DNA of 64,000 bases from JAYFQE01 sp034927345 (GCA_034927345.1 JAYFQE010000012.1:1-64000), one strand, 5' to 3'; shown: positions 17,282-26,670, counted from the stretch's first letter. Program-made: numbers and translations. Notes: generated from the letters alone by a model not told the origin.

Positions 17282-17638
17282 ATGGCTACATGGTCGGATA
17301 AGATTAATGAGCTGTTATCCAGTTTGGAACAAGGCAATATGCCAGCTCAGATGATGGACAGAATCAACCGTTCCGGCGTGTATGCAGGCCGTCAGAACCA
17401 ACCGCCTGCGCCGGGACAGCCGGCCGTTCAGCCGGCTGCTCCGGAAACGCCGCCGGCGGAGCTTGTAAATCCTGCCGCGTCAGTTCAGGCCGAACCGGCC
17501 GCGCCGGCGGAAATGACTGCCGGAGTCGGGACAAGTCCGTTCCTGCCGGAACTGACGCCCCGGCAGATGATGCAGAGCGTCATTATGTCGGAGATACTGG
17601 GGAAGCCGGTTTCCCGAAGGCGAAATCGAAGAGGATAA
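17282..17638 (+). CDS. Small Pro/Ala-rich hypothetical protein downstream of floA
   Basis: The 118-residue protein has a short helical N-terminus (SDKINELLSSLEQGN), a low-complexity Pro/Ala linker at about residues 40-82, and a conserved-looking C-terminal segment (FLPELTPRQMMQSVIMSEIL) ending in a basic tail. No membrane helix or signal peptide is seen. It starts 33 bases after floA and is probably co-transcribed, so it may act with the FloA/NfeD system. Function unknown. Confidence 0.7.
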   Translation: MATWSDKINELLSSLEQGNMPAQMMDRINRSGVYAGRQNQPPAPGQPAVQPAAPETPPAELVNPAASVQAEPAAPAEMTAGVGTSPFLPELTPRQMMQSVIMSEILGKPVSRRRNRRG

Positions 17639-17644
17639 CGAATG

Positions 17645-19951
17645 CTAAGTGGGATGAACTAGTTTCCTATAAGCGCCAGGTGTGATACCCTCTGCTTTTT
17701 TAAATACCTTGATGAGTGCCGTGCCGTTTAAAAAACCTACCTGGAGCGCTATTTCATCCATGGTTTGATCGGTGTCCTGTAAAAACACCTTCGCTCGCTC
17801 GATTCTGATCTGATATAAATAGTCCAGTAAAGCCATACCCTTTTGTGCCTTAAATAGTTTAGATAAATAGGATGGAGAAATGTTCAGCATTTCACCCAGG
17901 GCGTTGTTGTTCAGATTCACATCGGTAAAGTGGCCTTGGATATAAGTGGCAGCTCTATCGCAAACGGTATGACTTTCCCGGTTGCTGATCCTTTTTAGCC
18001 TCAGCTGTTCTACAGCCGCAGAAAGCAAGGACTGAAATTCCTCCAGTGTTTCCGCGTCCAGCAGTCGCCGGATAAGCAGCGTTTCCCGCTCCATGGGAAC
18101 GGGCTCAATTTCATGCAGGATTTTATTCAGGACATTGACCATATCGTACTTAAAACAGCGAATTGCCTCCAACGAGCTATCTTTATCAACAGAGGCGCTG
18201 CTCCAGATGGAAGTTATGCATTCCGCCAGTTCCTCCGGATGACCCTGCCGGATATAGCTCATCAGAATCTGGGCGGCTTTGGAATCAGCGGCGCTGTTAT
18301 AGGAGAATGGTCTGCCAGAAATATCACCGTAATATATCTGTACACCTTTTCCGAAAGAAAACCGGTAGCTCATGGCTTGATCGGCCTGCCAATAGCCTAT
18401 GTGGATTCCTGAAAGGCCGCTTTGCACCTCACTTAGCGCCATAGTACAGAAAATTTCAAAATTTTCCTTGATAAAACATGAGAGCCTGCGGCAGATTTCC
18501 CGCGTGTCGTCCAGATCGTTTTGCTGGTTTATAGAAAAATTGATCATACCGGCAAATTCGGCCGGCCCAAGACTGATTAAGAAGCCTTGATGAGAAAGAA
18601 TCGCACAAAGTTCCTCGAACACATTTGCCAGTATAAAGGAAAGGTTTTTCTGCCCTTCCCGGGTTCCCTTTTTCCCAACCAGCTTTTCTTCAAAGCTCTC
18701 CACTCGGATCAAAACCACCTCAAAGCGATCTGACAATAATTCAATATCGTGCTTGGAAAAAGCATTTTCCTCGCCTTCCGGTTCCCGAGGTAGAACGCCC
18801 TGCATAGCCCGGAGAAGAAAATCCTCGCGCAGCGTATGTATTTCAGTTTGAATTCGGTCTGTCAACATATGGTTTTCATCCAACGATTGGCGAAGCACCT
18901 GGCCGATAAACTCCATTTCATTTTCATGGCGATTGTCGAAGGTTCGGCTGGTTTTACTGCGAATGGTGGAAAGCAGCATCGAAATGGGATGAAAACTCCG
19001 TCTGGCCAGCATCACGGCAATCCCCACGCTAAGCAACATGCAGAGAAAAAGACTGATCATGCACACCATGCGCAGGGTGTTCAGTCTCTGCCAAAAAGAG
19101 GAGGTAGGCGTCAGGGAAACATATGTGCAGTCCAGCACGTTTGATTCAGAGGACTGAACCACATAGGGAATGTTGCCGATGGTTGACCGGGAAAAATCCT
19201 GCCGGGGAATGTCGGTAAGGGAAAGGCTGGATGGAAGATCCCGGGAACAAGCCAGTATATTTCCGTTTCCGTCAAAAATAGCCAAAATCCCATCCTGTTG
19301 AAAATCAGCGCTATGCAGCATTTGGGAGAGCACCAGAGGATTGAGAACCAGGCAGGCGCCAACATTGGGAACTCCCAGGGCATAGTTGGTATTTTGCGAG
19401 AGTACAATTGCCAGGCTGGGGCTGGTCAGTTCTCCGCCCAGGGAAACCAACTGGGGAGAATTGGTTTTTTCTTCAAAAACTGTATTCTTAAAGCTTTGTA
19501 CGCCATAAAGAAATTTATCTTGATAATAGATCCTGTAATATTCCTCCATAGTAAGACAGGAATAAGTGGCTGAGATAACCGAGTCGGACTGTGTGCAATA
19601 GATAAAAAGGTCGGACAGAATATTCCGGGTGAGATTTTCAAGGACTTTCTTCGTTTTATAGATCTGGTAGGCGGACTGCGGATCGGTACGAAGCTCCTTC
19701 CGGGCAAGTATTTTCACGTCCGCGTTGTTAAGGGCTTGAAATGCGGTGTTCGACATTTCCGAAAGACGTGAATCCAACATATTGAAGAATTGGTGTAGAC
19801 TATTGGCATTGGAGTTTAATATTTCGGTGCGAATGGTGTATTCTGCTGTGGAATAAGTAAAAAAAACCGTAAGAAAAGGTATGATCAACACAATAACGTA
19901 AGAAATTAAAAAACGACTGAAAAAGCTCTTTCTTTTTATAAAAAGCTTCAT
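17645..19951 (-). CDS. Membrane-bound AraC-family regulator with extracellular sensor
   Basis: The 768-residue protein has a membrane helix near residues 13-33, an extracellular domain of about 250 residues, and a second helix near 290-312 (VCMISLFLCMLLSVGIAVML). A cytoplasmic region then ends in an AraC DNA-binding domain (LSKLFKAQKGMALLDYLYQIR, then VGFLNGTALIKVFKKAEGITPGAYR). This one-component layout senses a sugar outside and activates transcription inside. It is divergent from a binding-protein and permease operon, its obvious target. It ends only 6 bases from the convergent gene at 17638, with no terminator visible between them. Confidence 0.87.
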   Translation of the reverse strand: MKLFIKRKSFFSRFLISYVIVLIIPFLTVFFTYSTAEYTIRTEILNSNANSLHQFFNMLDSRLSEMSNTAFQALNNADVKILARKELRTDPQSAYQIYKTKKVLENLTRNILSDLFIYCTQSDSVISATYSCLTMEEYYRIYYQDKFLYGVQSFKNTVFEEKTNSPQLVSLGGELTSPSLAIVLSQNTNYALGVPNVGACLVLNPLVLSQMLHSADFQQDGILAIFDGNGNILACSRDLPSSLSLTDIPRQDFSRSTIGNIPYVVQSSESNVLDCTYVSLTPTSSFWQRLNTLRMVCMISLFLCMLLSVGIAVMLARRSFHPISMLLSTIRSKTSRTFDNRHENEMEFIGQVLRQSLDENHMLTDRIQTEIHTLREDFLLRAMQGVLPREPEGEENAFSKHDIELLSDRFEVVLIRVESFEEKLVGKKGTREGQKNLSFILANVFEELCAILSHQGFLISLGPAEFAGMINFSINQQNDLDDTREICRRLSCFIKENFEIFCTMALSEVQSGLSGIHIGYWQADQAMSYRFSFGKGVQIYYGDISGRPFSYNSAADSKAAQILMSYIRQGHPEELAECITSIWSSASVDKDSSLEAIRCFKYDMVNVLNKILHEIEPVPMERETLLIRRLLDAETLEEFQSLLSAAVEQLRLKRISNRESHTVCDRAATYIQGHFTDVNLNNNALGEMLNISPSYLSKLFKAQKGMALLDYLYQIRIERAKVFLQDTDQTMDEIALQVGFLNGTALIKVFKKAEGITPGAYRKLVHPT

Positions 19952-20051
19952 AGGATTTTTCCTCTCCCATAAATTGAACCTCGGTTAAATACACAAAATC
20001 CAAAATTATTATAACAACTATATTCTTTTTAGCAATTAACGTTCCCGGATT

Positions 20052-20087
20052 TTTTAGAAACAGGAAGTCTGTTTTAGAAACAGGAAG
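20052..20087. promoter_or_regulatory. Tandem direct repeat, candidate AraC binding sites
   Basis: TTTTAGAAACAGGAAG occurs at 20052-20067 and 20072-20087, exactly 20 bases (two helical turns) apart. It lies between the AraC regulator and the transporter operon, about 42 bases upstream of the weak -35 region. Direct repeats of this spacing are typical of AraC-family sites. Confidence 0.65.
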
Positions 20088-20129
20088 CCCGACTTTTCAT
20101 TTTGAGCAGCCGTTTTCACAAACGAATTC

Positions 20130-20158
20130 TATATTCTGAGCACAATACGCAATATAAT
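20130..20158 (+). promoter_or_regulatory. Promoter of the first ABC transporter operon (good -10, poor -35)
   Basis: TATAAT is at 20153-20158, but the position 17 bases upstream (20130-20135) reads TATATT rather than TTGACA. This suggests a need for the adjacent AraC activator. A small inverted repeat TACAAT-CTAT-ATTGTA (20195-20210) lies just before the AGGAGGT site of the next gene. Confidence 0.6.
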
Positions 20159-20220
20159 TTAGTCGTTTTCAATAAACCGGCAAAACCGGAAAAGTACAAT
20201 CTATATTGTAGGAGGTTACT

Positions 20221-21873
20221 ATGAAGAGAAAAAAATTTCTTGCGGTTCTTCTTGCGGCGGGAATGCTCTTGTCCCTGTCCGCTTGCAGCGGCGCACCCGG
20301 AAGTCTGAACGACACGTCTGCGGAAAGCGGTACAGGTTCGGCGGCTTCAACAGAAAGCAGTACGGGCTCGGCGGTTTCAACGGAAAATACCTTTGCCGGG
20401 TATCCCGTAGACACAGACATCACCCTTACTATGTGGAATCCTCAGGTCGCATCGCTTCATTCTTCTTATACCAGTTATACAGAATCCCCTTTTCATACAG
20501 GGCTGGAGGAAAAGACGGGCATCAAGGTGGACTGGCAGTTCCCGGTAGCCGGAACGGATCGTACTCAGGCTTACAATCTGATGCTGGCCAGCGACACGCT
20601 TCCCGATATTATCGTCTATACACTATTTAATGACGCTCAGCAATATATCGACGACGGCATTATTCGAGATTTAACGGATGTTATGCCGGAATATTCTCCC
20701 GACTACTGGAAAGTCCTGCAAAACAACGAACGTTTCGATAAGTCTATGAAAACCGACGCCGGCCAATATTGGGGCTATGGAAGCTTCCGCGAATCTGCTT
20801 GGGCGGCGACATACTGCGGTCCGGTTGTCCGTCAGGACTGGCTGGACGAGCAGAATCTGGAAATGCCCAAGACTATATCCGACTGGGATAACGTGATTCG
20901 AACTTTTAATCGGGCATACGAGGCCAAGCTGGCATTTGCTATCACTCGGACAAATCCAGGATTTGCCTCCGCTTTTGGCGCTTACACAAGCTTCAGCGCT
21001 GCCAAATATGTGGATGACAACGGTAAGGTGCAATACGCCATAGCGCAGCCTGAATGGAAGAACTACATGACCCAATTGCATTCCTGGTATTCCGACGGCA
21101 TGATCGATACTGATTCCGTGACTTTGGATGATGCCGGCGTGAGAAGCAAGGTGCTGAACAATAAGGTCGGTGTTTCGATAACAGCTATCAGTCAGCTTAC
21201 CAACTGGGTGAATGATGCTAAAGCGGAAAATACCGGCGCCGAGTGGGTGGGAGCGCCTTATGTTCCTCAAACGGCGGGTAGTCCAGTTAATTATATTCAG
21301 GGTGAAGATATGGTTTCGGTTTACGCCGCGGCTATTACCACCAGCTGTCCCGATGAGAAGCTGGAAACCGCTATGCGCTGGCTGAACTACGGGTACAATG
21401 AAGAGGGTTTCATGTATTGGAACTACGGAACCGAAGGGAAAACCTACACCATGGTGAACGGGGTTCCTACTTATACCGACTTGCTTACTAAAGATCCCGA
21501 GGGGATCAACATGGCTCTTTCAAAATATGTAGGTACCGTGGGAACCGGTCTTGCCATGCAGGCTGAAAATATGGTGCGCCAGAAAAACGCACCGGCATCC
21601 GTTGCGGCAGTAGACACCTGGACCGGTCAAAAAAACGAATTGTTTGACCATATGTATCCGGCTGGCGTCAGCCTAACCACCGGCGAGAGTACCGAGGTAA
21701 GTTCGTTGGCAGCGGCCATTGACACCTATGCTTCTGAAATGGCGCTGAAGTTCTTTACCGGGGAAGAATCCCTGAATAATTTTGACCAGTTTGTTGAAAC
21801 ACTAAAAGGCATGAACCTTGAGCGGATGCTGGAAATTTATCAGGCCGCTTACGACCGGTTCACAGCGCGCTGA
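20221..21873 (+). CDS. ABC transporter substrate-binding lipoprotein (LplA-type sugar binding)
   Basis: The 550-residue protein starts with a lipoprotein signal peptide whose lipobox is LSAC, giving a lipidated Cys near residue 22. A Ser/Thr/Gly-rich linker follows (residues about 30-58). The remainder is a large class I-type solute-binding fold, as in LplA/YtcQ-like binding proteins of the carbohydrate uptake transporter 1 group. Two permease genes follow. The ligand is likely an oligosaccharide. A 12-base-pair hairpin separates this gene from the permeases and may keep the binding protein in excess. Confidence 0.9.
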   Translation: MKRKKFLAVLLAAGMLLSLSACSGAPGSLNDTSAESGTGSAASTESSTGSAVSTENTFAGYPVDTDITLTMWNPQVASLHSSYTSYTESPFHTGLEEKTGIKVDWQFPVAGTDRTQAYNLMLASDTLPDIIVYTLFNDAQQYIDDGIIRDLTDVMPEYSPDYWKVLQNNERFDKSMKTDAGQYWGYGSFRESAWAATYCGPVVRQDWLDEQNLEMPKTISDWDNVIRTFNRAYEAKLAFAITRTNPGFASAFGAYTSFSAAKYVDDNGKVQYAIAQPEWKNYMTQLHSWYSDGMIDTDSVTLDDAGVRSKVLNNKVGVSITAISQLTNWVNDAKAENTGAEWVGAPYVPQTAGSPVNYIQGEDMVSVYAAAITTSCPDEKLETAMRWLNYGYNEEGFMYWNYGTEGKTYTMVNGVPTYTDLLTKDPEGINMALSKYVGTVGTGLAMQAENMVRQKNAPASVAAVDTWTGQKNELFDHMYPAGVSLTTGESTEVSSLAAAIDTYASEMALKFFTGEESLNNFDQFVETLKGMNLERMLEIYQAAYDRFTAR

Positions 21874-21887
21874 TTATCTGCACTTCT

Positions 21888-21920
21888 CCGGCGGATTCCA
21901 AAAACGATGGAATCCGCCGG
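21888..21920 (+). terminator. Attenuator hairpin between binding protein and permease genes
   Basis: CCGGCGGATTCC (21888-21899) pairs perfectly with GGAATCCGCCGG (21909-21920) around a 9-base loop. No T-tract follows, so partial termination or protection of the upstream mRNA is more likely than full termination. Confidence 0.65.
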
Positions 21921-21956
21921 GTTGCTTTATCACGGCAAAGGAGGTCGTAAAAACGT

Positions 21957-22907
21957 ATGCAGCCTGTGAAAATAACCGCCGGCAGTCATTCTGGGGGCGG
22001 TGTAATGCGCCGCCTGTCCCGCGATTTCAAGCAAAACAAGTGGAAGTACCTGATCGTCATTCCGGTAGTTCTCTATTTTATTCTTTTTGCCTATAAACCC
22101 ATGTACGGCGTCGTTATTGCTTTTAAAAAGTACCGGCCTGCGCTGGGAATTTTGGACAGCCCCTGGGTCGGGTTTGACCAATTCGCGACATTTTTCAAAG
22201 ACATCTATTTCTGGCGGCTTATTAAAAACACTTTCAGTATCAGCGGATTGTCGATTCTTTTCGGCTTTCCCGCGCCAATTATTCTTGCGTTGCTGCTTAA
22301 CGAAATCCGCTGCGTATGGTTCAAGCGCACTGTGCAGACCATTTCCTACATGCCTTATTTTATCTCCATGGTGGTGCTGTGCGGGCTGATCAAAACTTTC
22401 TGCCAGACAGATGGGGTTTTCAACGACCTGATCGCTGTTTTCAGCAACACACGAACTAACCTGCTTTCAGACAAAGGACTGTTTTATCCTATTTATGTGG
22501 GATCCGGTATCTGGCAGGGAATCGGCTGGGACTCCATTATTTATCTGGCGGCCTTAACTGCAATCGACCAGGAGCAGTATGAAGCCGCACAGATAGACGG
22601 AGCGGGGCGGTTTCGCCAGATGGCGAACATTACGCTGCCCGGCCTGATGCCTACCATTACCATTTTGTTTATTCTTCGGATGGGCGGGATACTCAATGTG
22701 GGTTTTGAAAAGATCCTGTTGCTATATCAGCCCCTTACCTACGAAGTGGCCGATGTTATTTCTACTTATGTGTACCGCAAGGGAATTCTGGAGGCCAATT
22801 ACAGCTATTCCACCGCGGTGGGGCTGTTTAACTCGCTGGTCAATGTCTGTTTTTTATTTATTACTAATGCGATCAGCAGGCGGACAAGCGAAACCAGCCT
22901 TTTCTGA
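21957..22907 (+). CDS. ABC transporter permease, LplB type
   Basis: The 316-residue protein has about six membrane helices and the binding-protein-dependent permease EAA-type loop (EQYEAAQIDGAGRFRQMANITLPGL) that docks the ATPase. Its start WKYLIVIPVVLYFILFAYKPMYGVV is characteristic of LplB-like proteins. An alternative start at 22005 (MRRLSRDF) is also possible; 21957 has AAAGGAGG upstream at a long spacing. It pairs with the next permease. No ATPase gene is present here. Confidence 0.9.
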   Translation: MQPVKITAGSHSGGGVMRRLSRDFKQNKWKYLIVIPVVLYFILFAYKPMYGVVIAFKKYRPALGILDSPWVGFDQFATFFKDIYFWRLIKNTFSISGLSILFGFPAPIILALLLNEIRCVWFKRTVQTISYMPYFISMVVLCGLIKTFCQTDGVFNDLIAVFSNTRTNLLSDKGLFYPIYVGSGIWQGIGWDSIIYLAALTAIDQEQYEAAQIDGAGRFRQMANITLPGLMPTITILFILRMGGILNVGFEKILLLYQPLTYEVADVISTYVYRKGILEANYSYSTAVGLFNSLVNVCFLFITNAISRRTSETSLF

Positions 22908-22921
22908 CAGGAGGGATATCT

Positions 22922-23800
22922 TTGCGAAATAAAAATATTGGAGACCTTGCTTTTGATATTTTAAATCTTATTTTCATGTTGGGGTTAATTTTTGTTACAT
23001 TATACCCCCTATATTATGTTCTATGCGCCTCTTTAAGCGACAACACTTATTTGGTTGCTCATCCCGGCGTTTTATTTTGGCCTCACGGATTTACTCTGGG
23101 CGCTTATCGCATGACCTTTGAACATCCCCTTATCCTGAGCGGGTACAGAAACATTCTGTTCATTCTGGCGGCGGCGCTTCCCCTAAACATTATCATGACC
23201 CTATTTTGCGGCTTCTTCATGGCGTCCAAGGGGGTCCTGTTTAAAAAAATAATCGTCATATTTATGATGTTTACCATGTTTTTTTCCGGGGGGCTGATTC
23301 CTGGATATTTAAACATCCGCGACCTTGGTCTGTTCAATACGCTCTGGGCGTTGATCATTCCCGGCTGCCTGTCGCTGTATAATGCCATTATCTGCAAAAC
23401 GGCTATCGAAGGAATTCCCGATGGGTTGATTGAGTCAGCCCATATAGACGGAGCTAACGATCTGATGATTCTATTTACAATCATCGCTCCCCTGATCATG
23501 CCTACTACAGCGGTGCTTTTGCTTTATTACGGCGTGGGTCACTGGAACAATTGGTTTACTGCGTCCATTTATATCACCGACAGCGAACTTTTACCCATTC
23601 AAAATGTTCTGCGTGCGCTTCTGATTACCAACTCCGAGATTCTTGGAAGCGGAGCGATTGTGGGAGATGAGTTTGACAGCTATGCCGAAACCATCAAATA
23701 TGCTGCCATTATCGTGACTACCGTTCCCGTCCTCTGTATCTATCCGTTTCTGCAAAAGTACTTTGTAAAGGGCGTTATGATCGGTGCGGTTAAAGGCTGA
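22922..23800 (+). CDS. ABC transporter permease, LplC type
   Basis: This 292-residue permease has about six membrane helices and the EAA-type loop GLIESAHIDGANDLMILFTIIAPL. It ends in FVKGVMIGAVKG, the usual C-terminus of LplC/YtcP-like proteins. The start is a TTG at 22922 with AGGAGGGATATC well spaced upstream. It forms the heterodimeric channel with the preceding permease. Confidence 0.9.
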   Translation: MRNKNIGDLAFDILNLIFMLGLIFVTLYPLYYVLCASLSDNTYLVAHPGVLFWPHGFTLGAYRMTFEHPLILSGYRNILFILAAALPLNIIMTLFCGFFMASKGVLFKKIIVIFMMFTMFFSGGLIPGYLNIRDLGLFNTLWALIIPGCLSLYNAIICKTAIEGIPDGLIESAHIDGANDLMILFTIIAPLIMPTTAVLLLYYGVGHWNNWFTASIYITDSELLPIQNVLRALLITNSEILGSGAIVGDEFDSYAETIKYAAIIVTTVPVLCIYPFLQKYFVKGVMIGAVKG

Positions 23801-23825
23801 TCAACACCGGCAAGCGAAAACAAAA

Positions 23826-23863
23826 GAGAGAGGCGTTGTCCCGCAAGGGATAACGCCTCTCTC
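23826..23863 (-). terminator. Strong terminator with GCAA-type tetraloop
   Basis: A 17-base-pair stem with one G-T wobble (23826-23842 with 23847-23863) closes a four-base loop. Read on the minus strand it is followed by TTTTGTTTT, so it terminates the minus-strand aminotransferase gene. It can also stop the plus-strand permease operon. Confidence 0.85.
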
Positions 23864-23930
23864 GGCATACATGACAACACAGTACGAATTTTAAGCCAGC
23901 CCCTGTTCTTTCAGGCTTTGTGCCGGTTTC

Positions 23931-25178
23931 TTATTTGCTGACTTTCTTTGCCGTATTGCGGATACCCTGAATGATATTGTCCATATCCGTCTGGGTCAGG
24001 CGCGGATGCTGCGGCGTATTGAATTCACGGCGATAGAAGAAGTCTTCGGCATTCGGGCAGAGATCCTGCGGGTAGCCCATTTCTTTAAGCGCTGTGAAAT
24101 GGTAGGTGGGCTGATAATGAAGGATACCCTGGATGCCTTCTTCTTTATAGAGAACACGCAGAAAATCATCTCTGGTGGCGCCGAGTACTTTAGGATCGAT
24201 ACAAACGGTATAAAGATGATAGATATGTTTGCAATTGGGATCTTCATAAGGCGCGGTAACACCTTTGAGGCCTTTCAGACCTTCGGTGATATAGTGGGCT
24301 TTGTCGGCGCGGAGCTGGTTCAGCTTATTCAGCTTATTCAACTGAGCGATACCGGTGGCCGCCTGGATTTCATTCATGCGGTAGTTGTTGCCCCATTTGC
24401 CGTCGAAGGTTTTGATATCAAAATGGGAAGGAATCCAGTAATCGACCTGATTCTTCCAATGATCAAGGCTCATGCAACGTAAATTCTCGATGCCTTCGGC
24501 ATAACGGTCGTTGTTGCAGGTGATCATGCCGCCTTCGCCGAGGGTCGTCATATTCTTCAGAGAATGGAAGCTGAAACAGCCGAAATCGCCGATTGAGCCT
24601 GCTTTGCGGCCTTTGTATTCAGCACCCGGGGCATGAGCGCAGTCTTCGAGAACGATCAGATGGTACTTGCGGGCGATCTCCATGATGGGATCCATATCGA
24701 CCATTTGTCCGCCGTAATGAACGACATAAATAGCTTTGGTCCGGTTGGTTACTTTTTTCTCGACTTCTTTCGGATCGATATTGAAGGTACGGGGATCAAT
24801 ATCGGCATAAACCGGGGTGGCGCCTTCCTTCAGGATAACCAACGAGGTTGCGATGAAGGTGTTAGGCGTTGTGATAACTTCGTCGCCGGGACGTAAGCCG
24901 ATAACCTGAGAACAAACATGCATTGCTGTTGTGCAGTTCGTTACCGCAAAAGCATATTTTGTTCCGGTAAAGGCGGCAAAATTCTTCTGGAATTCCTGGA
25001 CTTGCGGGCCCATGGTCAGGGAGTCCTGGGTCATGGCTGCCGCGACGCGCGTTCTTTCATCATCATCAAAAATACTGCCAAAATAGGAATATGGTACTTT
25101 CAAAACAACACCGTCATCCACTTTGTAGCTGCTGGTGATTCCGCCTTCAGATTCTTGACCAACTTCGACTTTGCTCAT
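23931..25178 (-). CDS. Second DegT/DnrJ/EryC1/StrS family aminotransferase
   Basis: The 415-residue PLP enzyme carries TNCTTAMHVCSQVIGLRPGDEV, the PLP-Asp region VLEDCAHAPGA and the PLP lysine in FSFHSLKNMTTLGEGG. Those marks define sugar aminotransferases of the DegT family. It is clearly different from the copy at 5872. It starts at ATG behind GAGGAGGTCTCCCT and is preceded by a palindromic operator. It is the last gene of a minus-strand group with a ROK repressor and a TIM-barrel protein. A role in removing or adding an amino group on a sugar is likely; the substrate is unknown. Confidence 0.88.
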   Translation of the reverse strand: MSKVEVGQESEGGITSSYKVDDGVVLKVPYSYFGSIFDDDERTRVAAAMTQDSLTMGPQVQEFQKNFAAFTGTKYAFAVTNCTTAMHVCSQVIGLRPGDEVITTPNTFIATSLVILKEGATPVYADIDPRTFNIDPKEVEKKVTNRTKAIYVVHYGGQMVDMDPIMEIARKYHLIVLEDCAHAPGAEYKGRKAGSIGDFGCFSFHSLKNMTTLGEGGMITCNNDRYAEGIENLRCMSLDHWKNQVDYWIPSHFDIKTFDGKWGNNYRMNEIQAATGIAQLNKLNKLNQLRADKAHYITEGLKGLKGVTAPYEDPNCKHIYHLYTVCIDPKVLGATRDDFLRVLYKEEGIQGILHYQPTYHFTALKEMGYPQDLCPNAEDFFYRREFNTPQHPRLTQTDMDNIIQGIRNTAKKVSK

Positions 25179-25201
25179 AGGGAGACCTCCTCATTATCAT
25201 T

Positions 25202-25220
25202 TGAACAATTAATTTGTTCA
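25202..25220. promoter_or_regulatory. Palindromic operator TGAACAA-N5-TTGTTCA
   Basis: Perfect 7-base arms at 25202-25208 and 25214-25220 lie just downstream of the minus-strand -10 box of the aminotransferase gene. The same core octamer TTGAACAA (or its complement) recurs upstream of the ROK gene at 26589-26596 and of the TIM-barrel gene at 27760-27767. This marks it as the likely ROK repressor site. Confidence 0.7.
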
Positions 25221-25232
25221 TTGCTAAAATAA

Positions 25233-25260
25233 ATTATAGTACAAATAAACCAAAAATCAA
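25233..25260 (-). promoter_or_regulatory. Promoter of the second aminotransferase gene
   Basis: On the minus strand TTGATT (25260-25255) and TATAAT (25238-25233) are separated by 16 bases. The operator at 25202-25220 lies directly downstream. Confidence 0.65.
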
Positions 25261-25322
25261 GAGGTTTTCAAGGATTATTTTTACGATTCAGGGTAAAAAC
25301 ATGGCTTAGGCCTTATGAACGG

Positions 25323-26543
25323 TCAGAGCGTAAAACCGGATAATTCAAAAAGCTGATCGGAAACATATAAGGCCAGCCCGCGAATTTCCTCCGCCGTATC
25401 AATGCATACTTTTTCGTAACGGACACTTTTGGAGAAAAGCTCGTTGACGCGCGCGTCTGCCTCAGCCAACGCTGTTTGGTAAATCGATTCTTCGGTCAAT
25501 AACTGGTCGCCGTTGATCAGAATCTGCTGAGGATTGAAAAGACTGATGATATTAGCCAGCGCGATACCCAGGTATTCGCCGCATTCACGCAGCACAGCGG
25601 GAATATCGGGGTCACCCTGGTGAAAAGCCTGCAGAATCATCTCATAATCCGGCGTATCCGCAGATGCCTGGCTCATCACCCTTTTCAATACAGGACAACG
25701 ATTCTGAAGAAGCAGTTCGCTGCACTGATTGATGATGGCGTCAACGCTGCACATCATTTCCAGACAACCATGGTTGCCGCAGAAACAGAGCGGTCCGTCT
25801 TTTTTAACCGTGGTATGGCCGATCTCGCCGATCACAGCGTCGTTGACTCTTTGGTCATAAAAATTGATAATGCCGACGCCCATAGCCAGATCAAGAAAAA
25901 TGATGTTCTGTTCCGGTTCTTCTTTAGATTGACGCAGCCGCCAGAGCGCTTTTGTCCGCGAATTATTCTGAACAAAAACCGGCAGGCTGAAAGCTTGTTC
26001 AAAGTATTCTTTGAGGGCTACGCCGCGCCAATGCATACTGCTGGATAAGACCAGTTGATTGTGGTTCAGAACCAGGCCGGATAAAGCAATGCCGATACCG
26101 GCCAGGTCTACGGGATCCGCTTCATATTCGCTGCGAATAGCCATGATTTCCGCTTTTATCCGCTCCAGGCTCTCTTTTTCGCTCTTTTTAGGGTCCAGGA
26201 CTAATTCTTTGGTCTTCAAGGCATTGCCGGCCAGATCGGTTAACGCTAAATCAATTTTTTTGGCTTCAATATTAACGCAAACGATCTGGAGGGCGGCCGG
26301 ATTGAACTGGATAACGGTTGCTTTCCGGCCGACTTCCCGCGTATCTACGGCGCCAGATTCCATGAGCAGTTTTTTCTCCAGCAAAAAGCCGACGATGTTG
26401 GTGACCGATGAAGGGCTGAGACCGGTTATCCGGACAATCTCCGGACGCGACGACTGCCCCTTGGCGCGGACAAAATTTAAAACCTTCAGACGGTTGATCC
26501 GCTGCATCAGTTGAACATTACCAACGGTTTTATCGATAACCAA
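25323..26543 (-). CDS. ROK-family transcriptional repressor (NagC/XylR-like)
   Basis: The 406-residue protein has an N-terminal winged helix (VRAKGQSSRPEIVRITGLSPSSVTNIVGFL) and a ROK sugar-sensing domain. Its zinc motif is CFCGNHGCLE, and an IGEIGHTTV segment precedes it. I chose the TTG at 26543 because GGGGAAAGGTCG is well spaced; an upstream TTG at 26582 would add 13 residues without a site. It lies between two minus-strand genes that share its likely operator motif, so it probably represses them and itself. Confidence 0.87.
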   Translation of the reverse strand: MVIDKTVGNVQLMQRINRLKVLNFVRAKGQSSRPEIVRITGLSPSSVTNIVGFLLEKKLLMESGAVDTREVGRKATVIQFNPAALQIVCVNIEAKKIDLALTDLAGNALKTKELVLDPKKSEKESLERIKAEIMAIRSEYEADPVDLAGIGIALSGLVLNHNQLVLSSSMHWRGVALKEYFEQAFSLPVFVQNNSRTKALWRLRQSKEEPEQNIIFLDLAMGVGIINFYDQRVNDAVIGEIGHTTVKKDGPLCFCGNHGCLEMMCSVDAIINQCSELLLQNRCPVLKRVMSQASADTPDYEMILQAFHQGDPDIPAVLRECGEYLGIALANIISLFNPQQILINGDQLLTEESIYQTALAEADARVNELFSKSVRYEKVCIDTAEEIRGLALYVSDQLFELSGFTL

Positions 26544-26588
26544 ATTCGTTCGACCTTTCCCCAGATTACCTGGCCTTAACAAGAAGTG

Positions 26589-26596
26589 TTGTTCAA
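26589..26596. promoter_or_regulatory. Half operator TTGTTCAA upstream of the ROK gene
   Basis: This octamer matches the arms of the operator at 25202-25220. It lies 46 bases upstream of the chosen ROK start and is consistent with autoregulation. Confidence 0.45.
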
Positions 26597-26670
26597 ATCA
26601 TACTATTTGGTGTTTCGTAAAGCAATACATTCGCGAAGCGATCGGTTCGCCTGACGTTGATTTTGTCGTA

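Noticed and set aside
20195..20210. Riboswitch in the leader of the first binding-protein gene
   Set aside because: The leader is short and only holds a 6-base inverted repeat next to the ribosome site; no known riboswitch pattern.
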